64,000 nucleotides of DNA, taken from NCBI RefSeq assembly GCF_003545885.1, contig NZ_QHCT01000002.1:62001-126000 (forward strand), in the 5' to 3' direction. Positions 10,799-21,401 of the stretch are shown here, piece after piece (position 1 is the first letter of the stretch; the number at the start of each line of letters is the position of its first letter). This stretch comes from Leptospira stimsonii (GTDB taxonomy: Bacteria; Spirochaetota; Leptospiria; Leptospirales; Leptospiraceae). The notes beneath the pieces were generated by a model that saw nothing but the letters and a program-made list of their open reading frames with translations, did no database searches and was not told the DNA's origin. Position numbers and translations under genes: made by a program.

Positions 10799-12073
10799 TT
10801 AAGGAGTTACTTTTTTAAAAACTCTCCGGGAAGTAACGTATCGATCGATCCACCACTTCATTGAAATCTTATCGATCACCACTCCTCTTGTAGAAGAGGC
10901 ATGGGAAAATTCTTTATCCGAAATCACGAGCCCAACGTGAGTGATTTTACTTTGATTCGGCGAAGCGGAAAAGAAAATAAGATCTCCTGCTTGAAGATCA
11001 TCGTGTGCAACGTGTGCCCCTGACTTTGCCTGATCTCTTCCGAGACGAGGAACGATTTTTGCAGGAACTCCTACGCGAGTATCCGTTAAAGAACTAAATG
11101 TAAAACCCGAGCAGTCGACACCCTTCTTTGAAGTTCCTCCCCAATAGTAAGGAGTCCCTTGCCATTCCTTTACAACGGAAAGTAGACGAGAAGATTGTAA
11201 AACTTCCCAATCCGACTTTCCTGGATTTATAGGGGCGTCCGGCTCGACTTCCGGTACTAAGGGTGGTTCAGGAATATTTTCTTCGAAACCGAATTTTGGC
11301 CTATCACCGATCACAATTTCTCCCGCGGAATTTAGCCCGCTATCGAGTGAGCGCGCAGTCGCAATCGAAGTCGTCCAGGAATCTAATGACTTACTTTTTG
11401 TCCCCGAGTGTAGAGACTTAAGTTGAGAAAGTAGATCGGACGCAAGCGTATAACGATCATTTGTCGGATTGAAAAATATCGCCTGACGAAAAGCAGAATC
11501 CGTTTTTTCAAAAGGTGCGTTCCCCCCTTTTGTTGGAAGCAAACTTAGAATGCGAGAAGCCAGCCGATTTTCAGGAATCCCAACGTATTTTCCCGCTATG
11601 AGCGCTCTTCCCCCGGCTAAGATGGAAAAGCCGTCCCAACGAGATTTGAGGGCCGTCGAAAGAAAAACATTCCGAATCTCCTCCCGAATGCCCGCCTGAT
11701 CCGTTTCTTTTACAAAGAGGGAAACAAGGACAAAATCCTTCTCGGAAAGTTTTTGTTTAGCAAGTGCTGGAATCGCGTCCTCCGATTCCGTAAAGCGCAT
11801 GCCCGAAAGGGAAACGTAATATTGATTTACGATCAATTCCGCTACTGCGTCCGGAGCCAATCCTTCCATGATCGCCCAAGGAATCGTATTTTTAGTGATT
11901 TCCATCACCCGGGGATCTTTGGATTTACTTCCTAATTTTTGAAAGACCGAATTTTTTATAAGAAGTGTCTGTCCGGTTTCAAAATCCTCCTTAAGGAGAT
12001 CGGAAAAAGGATCGGCAAAAATTTTAGTCTGGAATAGGAAGAGGATAAAAAAATAAAATAGAATCTTATACAT
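10799..12073 (-). CDS. secreted NlpC/P60-family peptidoglycan peptidase
   Basis: Predicted cell-wall hydrolase cleaving peptide stems. 424 aa: signal peptide about 1-20 (ending IFADPF), a long N-terminal domain of unknown fold (about 25-280) with helical repeats, a Pro/Glu-rich linker (EPPLVPEVEPDAP), and a C-terminal NlpC/P60 domain. Catalytic residues: Cys321 in VDCSGFTF, His379 in ITHVGLV, and a polar third residue, His391, in FSHASS. GTPYYWGGTSKKGVDCSG is the usual lead-in. It is separated from the POT transporter gene by 44 bp, same strand, so peptide release and uptake could be co-expressed (inference). Confidence 0.88.
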   Translation of the reverse strand: MYKILFYFFILFLFQTKIFADPFSDLLKEDFETGQTLLIKNSVFQKLGSKSKDPRVMEITKNTIPWAIMEGLAPDAVAELIVNQYYVSLSGMRFTESEDAIPALAKQKLSEKDFVLVSLFVKETDQAGIREEIRNVFLSTALKSRWDGFSILAGGRALIAGKYVGIPENRLASRILSLLPTKGGNAPFEKTDSAFRQAIFFNPTNDRYTLASDLLSQLKSLHSGTKSKSLDSWTTSIATARSLDSGLNSAGEIVIGDRPKFGFEENIPEPPLVPEVEPDAPINPGKSDWEVLQSSRLLSVVKEWQGTPYYWGGTSKKGVDCSGFTFSSLTDTRVGVPAKIVPRLGRDQAKSGAHVAHDDLQAGDLIFFSASPNQSKITHVGLVISDKEFSHASSTRGVVIDKISMKWWIDRYVTSRRVFKKVTP

Positions 12074-12117
12074 AGAAAACTCCTAATATTACAATCACCG
12101 AATGAAAAAGTTGAGGT

Positions 12118-13422
12118 TTACAAATCTCCGCCGTGCATCCATTTTTGAAATTTCTTTCTTGCCAAATACAAAACGAAACTTCCTATAAATGCCAAACCTG
12201 CAAACATCCCAAAAAAGGAAGGAAAACTTTCGGTGCTCATGAGTCCACCTAACTTTCCGGTTAAGATTCCTCCGAAAAAACTGGAAATAAACCAGACCCC
12301 CATCAAGAATCCCCCCAAATGATTCGGCGCTAATTTTGTTACGAGGGAAAGTCCTACCGGAGAAGTAAACAACTCGCCGATCGTAATGAGCGCAACCATA
12401 AGAAGTAGCCAGAGTGCGGAAATTTTATTTCCGCTTTGGAAATCATACGTCGCCGCGACTAAAGTGATATACCCAAGGCTCAATATTAGAAATCCATAGG
12501 CGAACCTTGTGGAAGTGTCCGGTTTTAAATTTCTTTTCGCAAGAGCGGTCCAAAACGCGGCGACTAAAGGAGCAAACAGTAAGATCAATAGAGGGTTTAG
12601 AGATTGAAATAAGGGGGTCGGAATTTCGTATCCAAAAAGATTACGATCTACGTGTCGATCGATAAATAGATTCATCGAAGAGCCGATTTGTTCAAAAACT
12701 CCCCAGAAAATGATCATAAATGTCGCAAAAATAAAGATCACCGCCACCCTCTCCTTTTCTTCTTTGGTCAATGGAATCGGTGTCCATGACTGGTTTAATT
12801 GTTTCTTCCTTCCGGGTTCGAATACACTTTTCGGAAAAATTCTCTGACCAAAAAGGAAGATCAAGATTCCGAAAAGAACTCCGAAAGCCGCCACCCCAAA
12901 ACCATATCCCCAGCCGAAGGCCGCACTAAAATAACCACAAAAGATCGGCCCGAGAAAACCTCCGAGGTTGATTCCCATATAGAAGATCGTAAAACCGGAA
13001 TCCTTCATGTGATTCTTATTTTCTTCTTCATAGATCCTTCCCATAACCGTAGATATATTCGGTTTAAAAAAGCCGACTCCGATGATGAGTAACGCGAGTC
13101 CTAAAAAGAAAAATGGTTTTGTTTCGAATGCAAGACTTAAGTGGCCGAACATCATGAGCGTTGTTCCGAGATAAATCGAAACTTTAAAACCGAGATATCG
13201 GTCTGCCAGATAACCTCCGATCAACGGTGTAAGATAGACAAGACCAATGTAATACCCGTAGATATCCTGCGCCACCGCATCTGAATAGTGGAAGACCTTC
13301 GTCAAAAATAAAACGAGCAAGGCTCGCATACCGTAGAAACTAAATCGTTCCCAGGTTTCCGTTAGGAAAAGAATGGAAAGAGATTTCGGATGAGAACTTA
13401 AAGTTTTGCCCTGGACGTCCAT
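12118..13422 (-). CDS. proton-dependent oligopeptide transporter (POT/PTR family)
   Basis: Major-facilitator di/tripeptide-proton symporter of the inner membrane. 434 aa with about 12 hydrophobic segments, shorter than 14-helix DtpT members. The family motif E22xxER26 is in ETWERFSFYG at 22-31, followed by GYLADRYLG and a second signature near GVGFFKPNISTVMG and FYMGINLGG. Its start (13422) overlaps the end of the upstream adenosyltransferase gene by 25 bp. The N-terminus MDVQGKTLSSHPKS is short and cytosolic, so the start is reasonable. Substrate cannot be told from the sequence. Confidence 0.88.
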   Translation of the reverse strand: MDVQGKTLSSHPKSLSILFLTETWERFSFYGMRALLVLFLTKVFHYSDAVAQDIYGYYIGLVYLTPLIGGYLADRYLGFKVSIYLGTTLMMFGHLSLAFETKPFFFLGLALLIIGVGFFKPNISTVMGRIYEEENKNHMKDSGFTIFYMGINLGGFLGPIFCGYFSAAFGWGYGFGVAAFGVLFGILIFLFGQRIFPKSVFEPGRKKQLNQSWTPIPLTKEEKERVAVIFIFATFMIIFWGVFEQIGSSMNLFIDRHVDRNLFGYEIPTPLFQSLNPLLILLFAPLVAAFWTALAKRNLKPDTSTRFAYGFLILSLGYITLVAATYDFQSGNKISALWLLLMVALITIGELFTSPVGLSLVTKLAPNHLGGFLMGVWFISSFFGGILTGKLGGLMSTESFPSFFGMFAGLAFIGSFVLYLARKKFQKWMHGGDL

Positions 13423-13949
13423 GTCGGTTCCTGAATTTTTTCCTCTAAATTTGCGTAACGTGCGGCGACAAAAAAATAATCCGAGAGTCGGTTCATAAAA
13501 ATCATCGGTTGAGAAAGAATTTCCAGACCTTCCTCTTTATAGTGGACCATTTCCCTTTCCAATCTTCTGGAAACCGTTCTCGAAATGTGCAAAAAAGAGG
13601 ATGCTTTTGTTCCACCCGGAAGGATGAATTTTTTTAAAGGGGTTAATTTTTCCTGCATTGAATCGATTTCCTTTTCGAGGAAGAATATATCGTCCTCTAA
13701 AATGCAGGATTCTTCTTTTGGCCGAAAACCTGCTAATTCTGAACCGAGTTCAAAGAGTAAATTCTGAATCATTTCCAAGGGAGAATGGAGACTGCTCTCA
13801 GAAGATAAAAAGGCTTTTACGACTCCGATTGTGGAATTCAGTTCATCGGCTGTTCCATATAATTCCACTCTACGGTCCGATTTCAGGACCTTGGCTCCGG
13901 TTGCTAAGGAGGTCTGACCGAAGTCCCCTTTCTTTGTATAAATTTTCAT
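13398..13949 (-). CDS. PduO-type cob(I)alamin adenosyltransferase
   Basis: Attaches the 5-deoxyadenosyl group from ATP to cobalt, making adenosylcobalamin. I place the start at ATG 13949 (MKIYTKKGDFGQTSL), which matches family N-termini; the frame continues upstream to 13994 without conservation. 183 aa. KIYTKKGDFGQTSL is the ATP-binding segment, DELNSTIG and the RTVSRRLER helix complete the active-site set, and NRLSDYFFVAARYAN is the typical C-terminal signature. The gene overlaps the POT transporter by 25 bp. Other cobalamin genes are not in the window. Confidence 0.93.
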   Translation of the reverse strand: MKIYTKKGDFGQTSLATGAKVLKSDRRVELYGTADELNSTIGVVKAFLSSESSLHSPLEMIQNLLFELGSELAGFRPKEESCILEDDIFFLEKEIDSMQEKLTPLKKFILPGGTKASSFLHISRTVSRRLEREMVHYKEEGLEILSQPMIFMNRLSDYFFVAARYANLEEKIQEPTWTSRAKL

Positions 13950-15129
<1,180 letters not shown>

Positions 15130-15155
15130 ACGATTTTGATTTGTTTCTGATTCCA

Positions 15156-15181
15156 AGCCGCCCTTCGGGCGGCTTTTTTGT
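15156..15181 (+). terminator. Rho-independent terminator after flagellin
   Basis: AAGCCGCCC, TTC, GGGCGGCTT followed by TTTTTG: a 9-bp GC-rich stem and T-run starting about 25 bp after the flagellin stop. Confidence 0.92.
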
Positions 15182-15229
15182 TTTAAAAACCTTCTACTGA
15201 TAGAAACCTTCTGTTTCGAAGATTTCTTT

Positions 15230-15466
15230 CTACTTCTTTCCCTTCGATTCTTTCATCTTAGAATGATCGTGTTCCTTTCCGGAATGTTTCTCTTTTCCTT
15301 TCCCGGATTCCTTGTGTTTGGAATGATCGTGTTCCTTTCCGTGTTCCTGGTGTTTATCCATGGAATCTTTGTGGTCCTTGTGATCGCCTTCGTGTTCGTG
15401 CGCAGACAATGCGGCCGCCGACAAAAATCCGATTAGGATAAGAATTTGAATTGTCTTTTGAATCAT
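15230..15466 (-). CDS. small secreted His/Lys/Glu-rich protein, likely metal-binding
   Basis: 78 aa: signal peptide about 1-21 (ILILIGFLSAAALSA, cleavage near AHE) and a mature part made almost only of H, K, E, D, S and G, including HEHEGDHKDHKD and two copies of GKEHDHSKHKES-like repeats. Such proteins bind Zn, Cu, Ni or Co in the periplasm; no defined fold. It is the last gene of the minus-strand metal efflux run, 64 bp after the RND pump gene, which supports a metal-buffer role (inference). The DNA is locally repetitive because of the repeated peptide. Confidence 0.75.
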   Translation of the reverse strand: MIQKTIQILILIGFLSAAALSAHEHEGDHKDHKDSMDKHQEHGKEHDHSKHKESGKGKEKHSGKEHDHSKMKESKGKK

Positions 15467-15530
15467 TGTTTTTCCTTCTTTGATCTTTTTTTAGTTTGAG
15501 TTCTATTTTCGCTTACAAGAATTTCCGCAT

Positions 15531-18500
15531 TCAATTCCGAGATTTCTCCTTCTTTCTGAAAAAAGTTTTCGACTCCGGGATGTATGATTCCTTTGGGAAG
15601 GTGCTTCGTTCCATCGGATTCCGGAATTGAAAAAGAGAGGAAAGCGTTCCCTGTTTCCAGAGTAAGTAGACGGGCGGATAAACCAGCAATTCTAAAAGAA
15701 AGCTAGTTGCAAGTCCTCCGACCATCGGAGCCGCGATCCGCTTCATAACGTCAGAACCGGTGCTTTGAGACCATAGGATCGGCATCAAACCGAGCATCGC
15801 CGCAAGAACGGTCATGATTTTCGGACGCACTCGGTGTACTGCTCCATGCAAGACTGCGTCGATCCATTCTTCTCTGTTTCGAAGTTTTCCTTTTTTTACT
15901 GCGTCCTCGTAGGAAAGGTCCAAGTAGAGAAGCATAAAAACTCCAGTCTCCGCATCCAATCCCATGAGCGCGATCATTCCGACCCAAACAGCAACAGAAA
16001 CGTGATAGCCGAGAATGAACAAAAGTCCGATCGCTCCGATCAAGGAAAAAGGGACCGCAAGTAAGATGATCAAAGTTTTTGCGTAGGATTTTGTATTCGC
16101 ATACAATAATAGGAATATTATAAATATCGTAAGTGGAATTACGTATTTCATTCTCTCCCGAACACGAATCATATTCTCGTATTGACCGCTCCATTCTATG
16201 GAATACCCGCTCGGAAGAAGAATTTTTTCGGAGACTATTTTTTTGGCAAGATCCACGTAACCGCCGATATCAGTTGTGGCGGGATCCACGTAGATATATC
16301 CGACTAAAAATCCGTTTTCATCTCGGATCATTGATGGTCCGGTTTTAACTCGGATATCGGCTATTTCGCTTAACGGAATATGTCCAAAGGTGGTCGTTGG
16401 AACCAAGATCGTTTTCATTCTTTCTACGGAATCTCTCAATTCTCTCGGATAACGAAGATTCACCGAAAATCGTTCTCTTCCCTCTATGGTTTGTGTAATC
16501 GATTCTCCTCCGATTGCGGAAACAACGATCTGTTGGGCGGTGTCGACCGATATATTATATCTTGCTAAACTAGGTCGTTTTAATTCGACATCGAGATAAT
16601 AACCTCCAGCGGTCCTTTCGGCAAAAACACTTCTTGTATCCGGAACCGTTTTGAGAATCGATTCGATGGAAACTCCAATTCTTTCGATTTCTTCCAGTGA
16701 AGTTCCTAGAACTTTGATTCCGATCGGCGTTCTCATTCCCGTGCTCAACATATCGATTCTTGCTTTGATCGGCATCGTCCAGGCATTGGTCGCTCCGGGA
16801 AATTGCATCTCCTCATTGAGAATAGCAACCAATTCTTCTTTATTGATTCTTTCGGAGAAGAATGGAATAAATGGCCATTGTAGAATGCGAGGCCATGAAG
16901 AATAGAATCGATTCGCTTTTCTCCATTCTTCTTTCGGATGTAGAAGTATGACGGTTTCCATCATCGAAAACGGAGCCGAGTCGGTTGCGGTTTCGGATCG
17001 ACCCGATTTCCCGAAAACACTTTTGATTTCAGGAATTGCTTTTAATTTTTTATCCATCGACGACAGTAATTTTTCCGCCTCTGCAACGCCGATTCCGGGT
17101 AACGTGGTAGGCATATACAAAAGAGATTCTTCGTCCAAAGGCGGCATGAACTCGGACCCAAGGCGAAGATAAACTGGAATCGTAAGAAGAACCAAGATTA
17201 TTGAAGAGAGAATTGTGATTTTCGGGTTGTGTAATACCCAGCGGCAGGCGGGCTCGTAAAGTCGAAATAGAATTCGACTCACCGGGTGTTTTTCTTCCGG
17301 ATAGTATTTTCCTACGAAAAGACTCGTTGCCATCTTAGAAATAAATGCGTTCTTAAAAACAAACGGATCCATTCTTGTAAAAAGCATTCGAAAGGCGGGA
17401 TCCAAAGTGATCGCAAGCAAAGCCGCGACCGCCATCGCAATGTTTTTTGAATATGCTAAAGGTTTAAATAACCTTCCCTCTTGATCCACGAGCGCGAATA
17501 CGGGAAAGAACGCGACGGCGATCACGAGCAAAGAAAAGAAAACGGAAGGTCCCACTTCCAAAAGCGCTTCCAATCGAACTTTATGATAGTCTCCGATTCT
17601 TCCCGAAGTTTCCCATTCTTCCAATTTTTTATACGCGTTTTCCACTTCCACAATCGCTCCGTCGACGAGGACTCCTATGGAGATCGCCATTCCCGAAAGA
17701 GACATGAGGTTTGCGTTTAAATCCAATAAGTACATCGGAATAAACGTAATCAAAACGCTGATTGGAATCGTAAGGATCGGAATGATAGCCGACGGAAAAT
17801 GCCAGAGAAACAAAAGAATCACAGCGGATACGATCAACATCTCTTCGATCAACTTCCACCGTAGCGTGGAAAGCGCGTTTTTGATCAGTTCGGAGCGATC
17901 GTAGGTCGTGATGAATTCCGTTCCATTCGGAAGATTCTTTTGAATGGATTCAATTTTAGTTTTCAGTCTTTCGATGACGTTTAACGCATTCTCTCCGTGT
18001 CGCATAACGATCGTTCCCGCGACAACATCCCCTTCTCCGTTCCAATCCGTGATTCCGCGTCTGATATCGGGACCGAAGGAAACGGTCGCTACATTCTTTA
18101 GGAGAATCGGAGTACCATTGAGGTCCGTTCCAAGAGAGACGTTCTCGATGTCCTCGATCGATGAAATATATCCTCTTCCTCGAATCATGAATTCCGCTCC
18201 GGAGAGTTCGACCAGCCTGCCGCCGGTTTCCTGATTACTTTCCCGTATTTTACGGACCAGGGTTTCAAAATCAATATTATAGGAACGTAAAGCATTCGGC
18301 TGAAGAGTGATCTGATATTGTTTTTTAAAGCCGCCGATTGACGCAACTTCGGAAACGCCCGGTACCGCGTTGAGCAAATATTTCAGTTTGAAATCCTGAT
18401 AGGTTCGAAGATCCGAAAACGAGGACATTCCGGTACGATCTCTCAGCGCATATTGATATACCCAACCCACCGAACTCGCGTCCGGTCCCAATTCTATCTT

Positions 18501-18872
18501 TACTCCGGAAGGAAGGCTCGCTTGGATCCGCGTTAAATATTCGAGCACGCGGGATCTTGCCCAATAGATATCCGTTCCATCTTGAAAGATCACATAAACA
18601 TAGGAAAATCCAAAATCTGAAAAACCTCGAACCGCCTTGATCTTAGGAGCTCCCAGAAGATAAGTGATGATCGGATAAGTGACTTGATCTTCTAAGATAT
18701 CGGGGCTTCGATCCCAACGGGAATATACGATTACCTGCGTATCCGAAAGATCCGGGATCGCGTCCAACGGAATATTCCTTAAGGAAACGAATGACCCAAC
18801 AAGAAGGCCGATCGTAAGCAAAAGAATTAGAAATTTATGATTTACTGAAAAACGAATGATGTTCTGAATCAT
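15531..18872 (-). CDS. heavy-metal efflux RND pump, CusA/CzcA family
   Basis: Inner-membrane proton-driven pump of a tripartite cation exporter. Start ATG 18872 (MIQNIIRFSVNHKF) with GAGGTC just upstream, 7 bp after the adaptor gene; frame upstream to 18905 lies inside that gene. 1113 aa, normal size. HME-RND hallmarks: N-terminal helix, LRNIPLDAIPDLSDTQV, SLSGMAISIGVLVDGAIVEVENAYK in helix 4 with the acidic proton-relay residue, and MPPLDEESLLYMPTTLPG. The DGAIVE form is shared by Cus (Cu/Ag) and Czc (Co/Zn/Cd) types. A TRMDPF... loop and methionines are present but I cannot assign the metal safely. Confidence 0.93.
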   Translation of the reverse strand: MIQNIIRFSVNHKFLILLLTIGLLVGSFVSLRNIPLDAIPDLSDTQVIVYSRWDRSPDILEDQVTYPIITYLLGAPKIKAVRGFSDFGFSYVYVIFQDGTDIYWARSRVLEYLTRIQASLPSGVKIELGPDASSVGWVYQYALRDRTGMSSFSDLRTYQDFKLKYLLNAVPGVSEVASIGGFKKQYQITLQPNALRSYNIDFETLVRKIRESNQETGGRLVELSGAEFMIRGRGYISSIEDIENVSLGTDLNGTPILLKNVATVSFGPDIRRGITDWNGEGDVVAGTIVMRHGENALNVIERLKTKIESIQKNLPNGTEFITTYDRSELIKNALSTLRWKLIEEMLIVSAVILLFLWHFPSAIIPILTIPISVLITFIPMYLLDLNANLMSLSGMAISIGVLVDGAIVEVENAYKKLEEWETSGRIGDYHKVRLEALLEVGPSVFFSLLVIAVAFFPVFALVDQEGRLFKPLAYSKNIAMAVAALLAITLDPAFRMLFTRMDPFVFKNAFISKMATSLFVGKYYPEEKHPVSRILFRLYEPACRWVLHNPKITILSSIILVLLTIPVYLRLGSEFMPPLDEESLLYMPTTLPGIGVAEAEKLLSSMDKKLKAIPEIKSVFGKSGRSETATDSAPFSMMETVILLHPKEEWRKANRFYSSWPRILQWPFIPFFSERINKEELVAILNEEMQFPGATNAWTMPIKARIDMLSTGMRTPIGIKVLGTSLEEIERIGVSIESILKTVPDTRSVFAERTAGGYYLDVELKRPSLARYNISVDTAQQIVVSAIGGESITQTIEGRERFSVNLRYPRELRDSVERMKTILVPTTTFGHIPLSEIADIRVKTGPSMIRDENGFLVGYIYVDPATTDIGGYVDLAKKIVSEKILLPSGYSIEWSGQYENMIRVRERMKYVIPLTIFIIFLLLYANTKSYAKTLIILLAVPFSLIGAIGLLFILGYHVSVAVWVGMIALMGLDAETGVFMLLYLDLSYEDAVKKGKLRNREEWIDAVLHGAVHRVRPKIMTVLAAMLGLMPILWSQSTGSDVMKRIAAPMVGGLATSFLLELLVYPPVYLLWKQGTLSSLFQFRNPMERSTFPKESYIPESKTFFRKKEKSRN

Positions 18873-18879
18873 GACGACC

Positions 18880-19974
18880 TCAATGTTTGTGTAAACTGGA
18901 GCCAAAGCGGATTCTAGCTTCGGAATCGATTAGGAACGTGGATTCGGAGACAACCTTTTCTCCTTCCTGCAATCCTTCTCTAATTTCCGTCCATTCGCCG
19001 ACGTTTAAACCGGTCTTAACGAATGTAGCCGCAAAACGATCCGGACCTTTTTGCACGTAGACCATTTTGTGAATTCCCGTATCCAAAACGGCGGACGTTG
19101 AAACGCTCAGGATTTGTTTTAGAGGAATCTGAATTTCCAAGTCCCCGAACATCTGTGGTCGAAGTCTTTGTTCCTTGTCGAAAACTTCGCTCCGTAGGCG
19201 GAGGGTCCTGCTGTTCTTATCCAAAATCGTATCGATACTTTTGATAACGCCGGGGAAATTTACGTCCGGATATACATTGGTTTTAAACATAATTTTTAAA
19301 CCGACACGCACAGCGGATAAATCGGATTCGTAGATCTGGGAATAAATATGCGCTCGTCCGAACTTCCCGCCTAAAATCAATTCGGAGGGATCTCGTTTTC
19401 CGGATGTCCAGAGTCGAATCTGATCGGAGGAAAGACCTAACTGACGCAGACGAATCTGGAGGTTCTGTCCGACGAGGGAAGATCCTGGATCGGAAAAGAA
19501 TTCCCGGGAACGAAGCAATTCTTTGTACTCCGTAATGGCAGTGTAAAGCTCCGGGTCATAGGCCACGGTGGAATACGCGGAGACATTTTTTGTAAGGTCC
19601 CTTTTTAAAACGGATTCCGTTCGAATGCCGATCGACTGCTGTTTTTCTAAGGAAAGGGGAAACTCCTGTGAGTTTTTTTCGGAGGATTGATTTTCTGATT
19701 TTTGAGTGTCGAAAGAATTTTGTCCTTTCGTTGAATCCGATTCGGAAGGAGAAACGCGCACACTCGATTGATCCGAGCCGTTTTGGTTGTGTTTCTCGTG
19801 TTCGTCTTTAGACTTTTTGACAAGATCCATATTACAAATCGGGCATGTACCAGGACGATCCGAAATATAAGTCGGATGCATCGGACAATAATAAATTTCC
19901 TTTTCTTTGGCGCAGTTCCAAACCAAGGTGAAAAGTAGAAGAATGGAGATCGTCACACGAAACGGAAACTTCAT
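18880..19974 (-). CDS. metal efflux membrane fusion protein, CusB-like with metal-binding N-terminus
   Basis: Periplasmic adaptor joining the RND pump to the outer-membrane channel. 364 aa. Residues 1-20 form a signal peptide ending LVWNC, so Cys21 is a likely lipid anchor. A heavy-metal-binding domain follows: YYCPMHP at 28-34 and CPICNMDL at 44-51, as in CusB-type adaptors for Cu/Ag. A Ser/Glu-rich linker (about 60-105) leads to the HlyD-like core, with GLKIMFKTNVYPDVNFPGVI and a C-terminal barrel. Overlaps the TolC-like gene by 4 bp and is 7 bp before the pump gene. The CPMHP/CPICNMDL domain tilts the metal guess towards Cu/Ag. Confidence 0.92.
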   Translation of the reverse strand: MKFPFRVTISILLLFTLVWNCAKEKEIYYCPMHPTYISDRPGTCPICNMDLVKKSKDEHEKHNQNGSDQSSVRVSPSESDSTKGQNSFDTQKSENQSSEKNSQEFPLSLEKQQSIGIRTESVLKRDLTKNVSAYSTVAYDPELYTAITEYKELLRSREFFSDPGSSLVGQNLQIRLRQLGLSSDQIRLWTSGKRDPSELILGGKFGRAHIYSQIYESDLSAVRVGLKIMFKTNVYPDVNFPGVIKSIDTILDKNSRTLRLRSEVFDKEQRLRPQMFGDLEIQIPLKQILSVSTSAVLDTGIHKMVYVQKGPDRFAATFVKTGLNVGEWTEIREGLQEGEKVVSESTFLIDSEARIRFGSSLHKH

Positions 19975-21359
19975 AATCGACCTCCTTCTTCTCCGTGACC
20001 GGAGTGTGTTCCGTCGTCCGGATTCGGATGAATTTGGCTTAAGATTTGAAGAATATTTATGATCGATTCGTGTTTCCTTTCGATCAAATCTTCCTTTCGA
20101 ATTCGAGCCTGGATCACTTCGACCTGAGTTGATAGAATATCCAGAGGGCTCGCTTTTCCAGGAACATAGAGAGAAGCGTTTGCGCGAACCGCTCTTTCCA
20201 ACTCGGGGATAAGCTTTTTTTGAAGAATTTCGATTTGTGTTCCGTAACCACGGATGAGCTCGAAGTTTCGATTCAAATCCGAGATCACTTGCATCTTTAC
20301 TTTCTCCGCGGATTCTTTACCCGCGTCCGCTTCCCTCTCATACTGGCCCGTAATACTTTCCCATTTGAGCGCGGACCAAACGGGAATTCTCATATTGACT
20401 CCGAAGCTAAAAAGATCTCCTCTGTATTCGGTCGTATCCATAATTCTATAATCGAGTGGACCGCGATCGATCGAGAAATTCTGGTTTCGTCGATTCATAT
20501 AAGAAACAAAAACTTCCGTTTGAGGAAGAAGAGAAAGTTTGCTCAACTTCGCGGATTCTTTTAGCCTTTTTTCTTCGGTGAGAAAGGATCTGTAATCCGG
20601 ATTCGCGCGGGCGGCGGATTCAAAAGAATTAGCAAAACTTAAAATTTTAGATTCATTTTCCTTGAAGTAACGATCGAGATCGAGAGAAGAAAAATCCTCG
20701 AAAGAAAGTTTATCCTGGATTCGAAAGTAACTCAACTGAGAGAAAAGGTCTCTGAGATTCGTATTATACACTGTTTCTTTTTCGAATGATTCCGTTTTGG
20801 CGATAGAAGCCTTGATACTTCCGGCAAGGGAAACATTTCCGGAAGAGTAATAACTTTCGGAAATGTTCTTTTGCGAGGAAAGAATTTGTACTATTTTAGA
20901 ATTCAATTCTTTTTTGTTTTGAAGTCTTTGAAACCGATTGAGCTTGGAAAGAAAATCTCCCAAGAGACGATTGATGCCCGAAAGATATCGAAAGCCGGCC
21001 TCTTTCTCCATATAGATGGAAATTTTCTGTTCGGAACCGAGTTTTCCGGGAAATGGGAATTCTTGCGAAAGAGAAAATTCTACGCCCGTCATGGTCGGCG
21101 TATCCAAAGGACGGTCATTGAGCGAATAACCGTTCCGAGTGGGAAAGTTACGGTAGGCCACGCCAATTTTTGGATCCGGAAGAATTCCAGTGGCATCCGA
21201 ATGCGACTGATGTGCGTGAGTCAAATGACCGAGCGATTTCGCTTCCGGATGTTCCTTCGCGACAAGCTCCAAAATCGAACGAACGTCTTTTCCTTCCGCA
21301 AAAATCGAATAAGAAAAAAAGTATATAAGAATTGTATAATAAATTTGTAAAGAACTCAT
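19971..21359 (-). CDS. outer-membrane efflux protein, TolC/CusC family
   Basis: Predicted outer-membrane channel of the metal exporter. 462 aa: signal peptide about 1-21 (YFFSYSIFA), then two OEP-type repeats with long alpha-helical stretches (SKLNRFQRLQNKKELNSKIVQIL, ADAGKESAEKVKMQVISDLNRNF). The N-terminus carries an unusual His-rich LTHAHQSHSDATG segment and the C-terminus HSGHGEEGG, both possible metal contacts. First large gene of the CBA cluster; ATG 21359 follows GAGGAACC at good distance. Overlaps the adaptor gene by 4 bp. Confidence 0.88.
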   Translation of the reverse strand: MSSLQIYYTILIYFFSYSIFAEGKDVRSILELVAKEHPEAKSLGHLTHAHQSHSDATGILPDPKIGVAYRNFPTRNGYSLNDRPLDTPTMTGVEFSLSQEFPFPGKLGSEQKISIYMEKEAGFRYLSGINRLLGDFLSKLNRFQRLQNKKELNSKIVQILSSQKNISESYYSSGNVSLAGSIKASIAKTESFEKETVYNTNLRDLFSQLSYFRIQDKLSFEDFSSLDLDRYFKENESKILSFANSFESAARANPDYRSFLTEEKRLKESAKLSKLSLLPQTEVFVSYMNRRNQNFSIDRGPLDYRIMDTTEYRGDLFSFGVNMRIPVWSALKWESITGQYEREADAGKESAEKVKMQVISDLNRNFELIRGYGTQIEILQKKLIPELERAVRANASLYVPGKASPLDILSTQVEVIQARIRKEDLIERKHESIINILQILSQIHPNPDDGTHSGHGEEGGRL

Positions 21360-21401
21360 AGGTTCCTCCTATTTTTTAAAAAAGAAGAAGTATGAGTCGG
21401 A

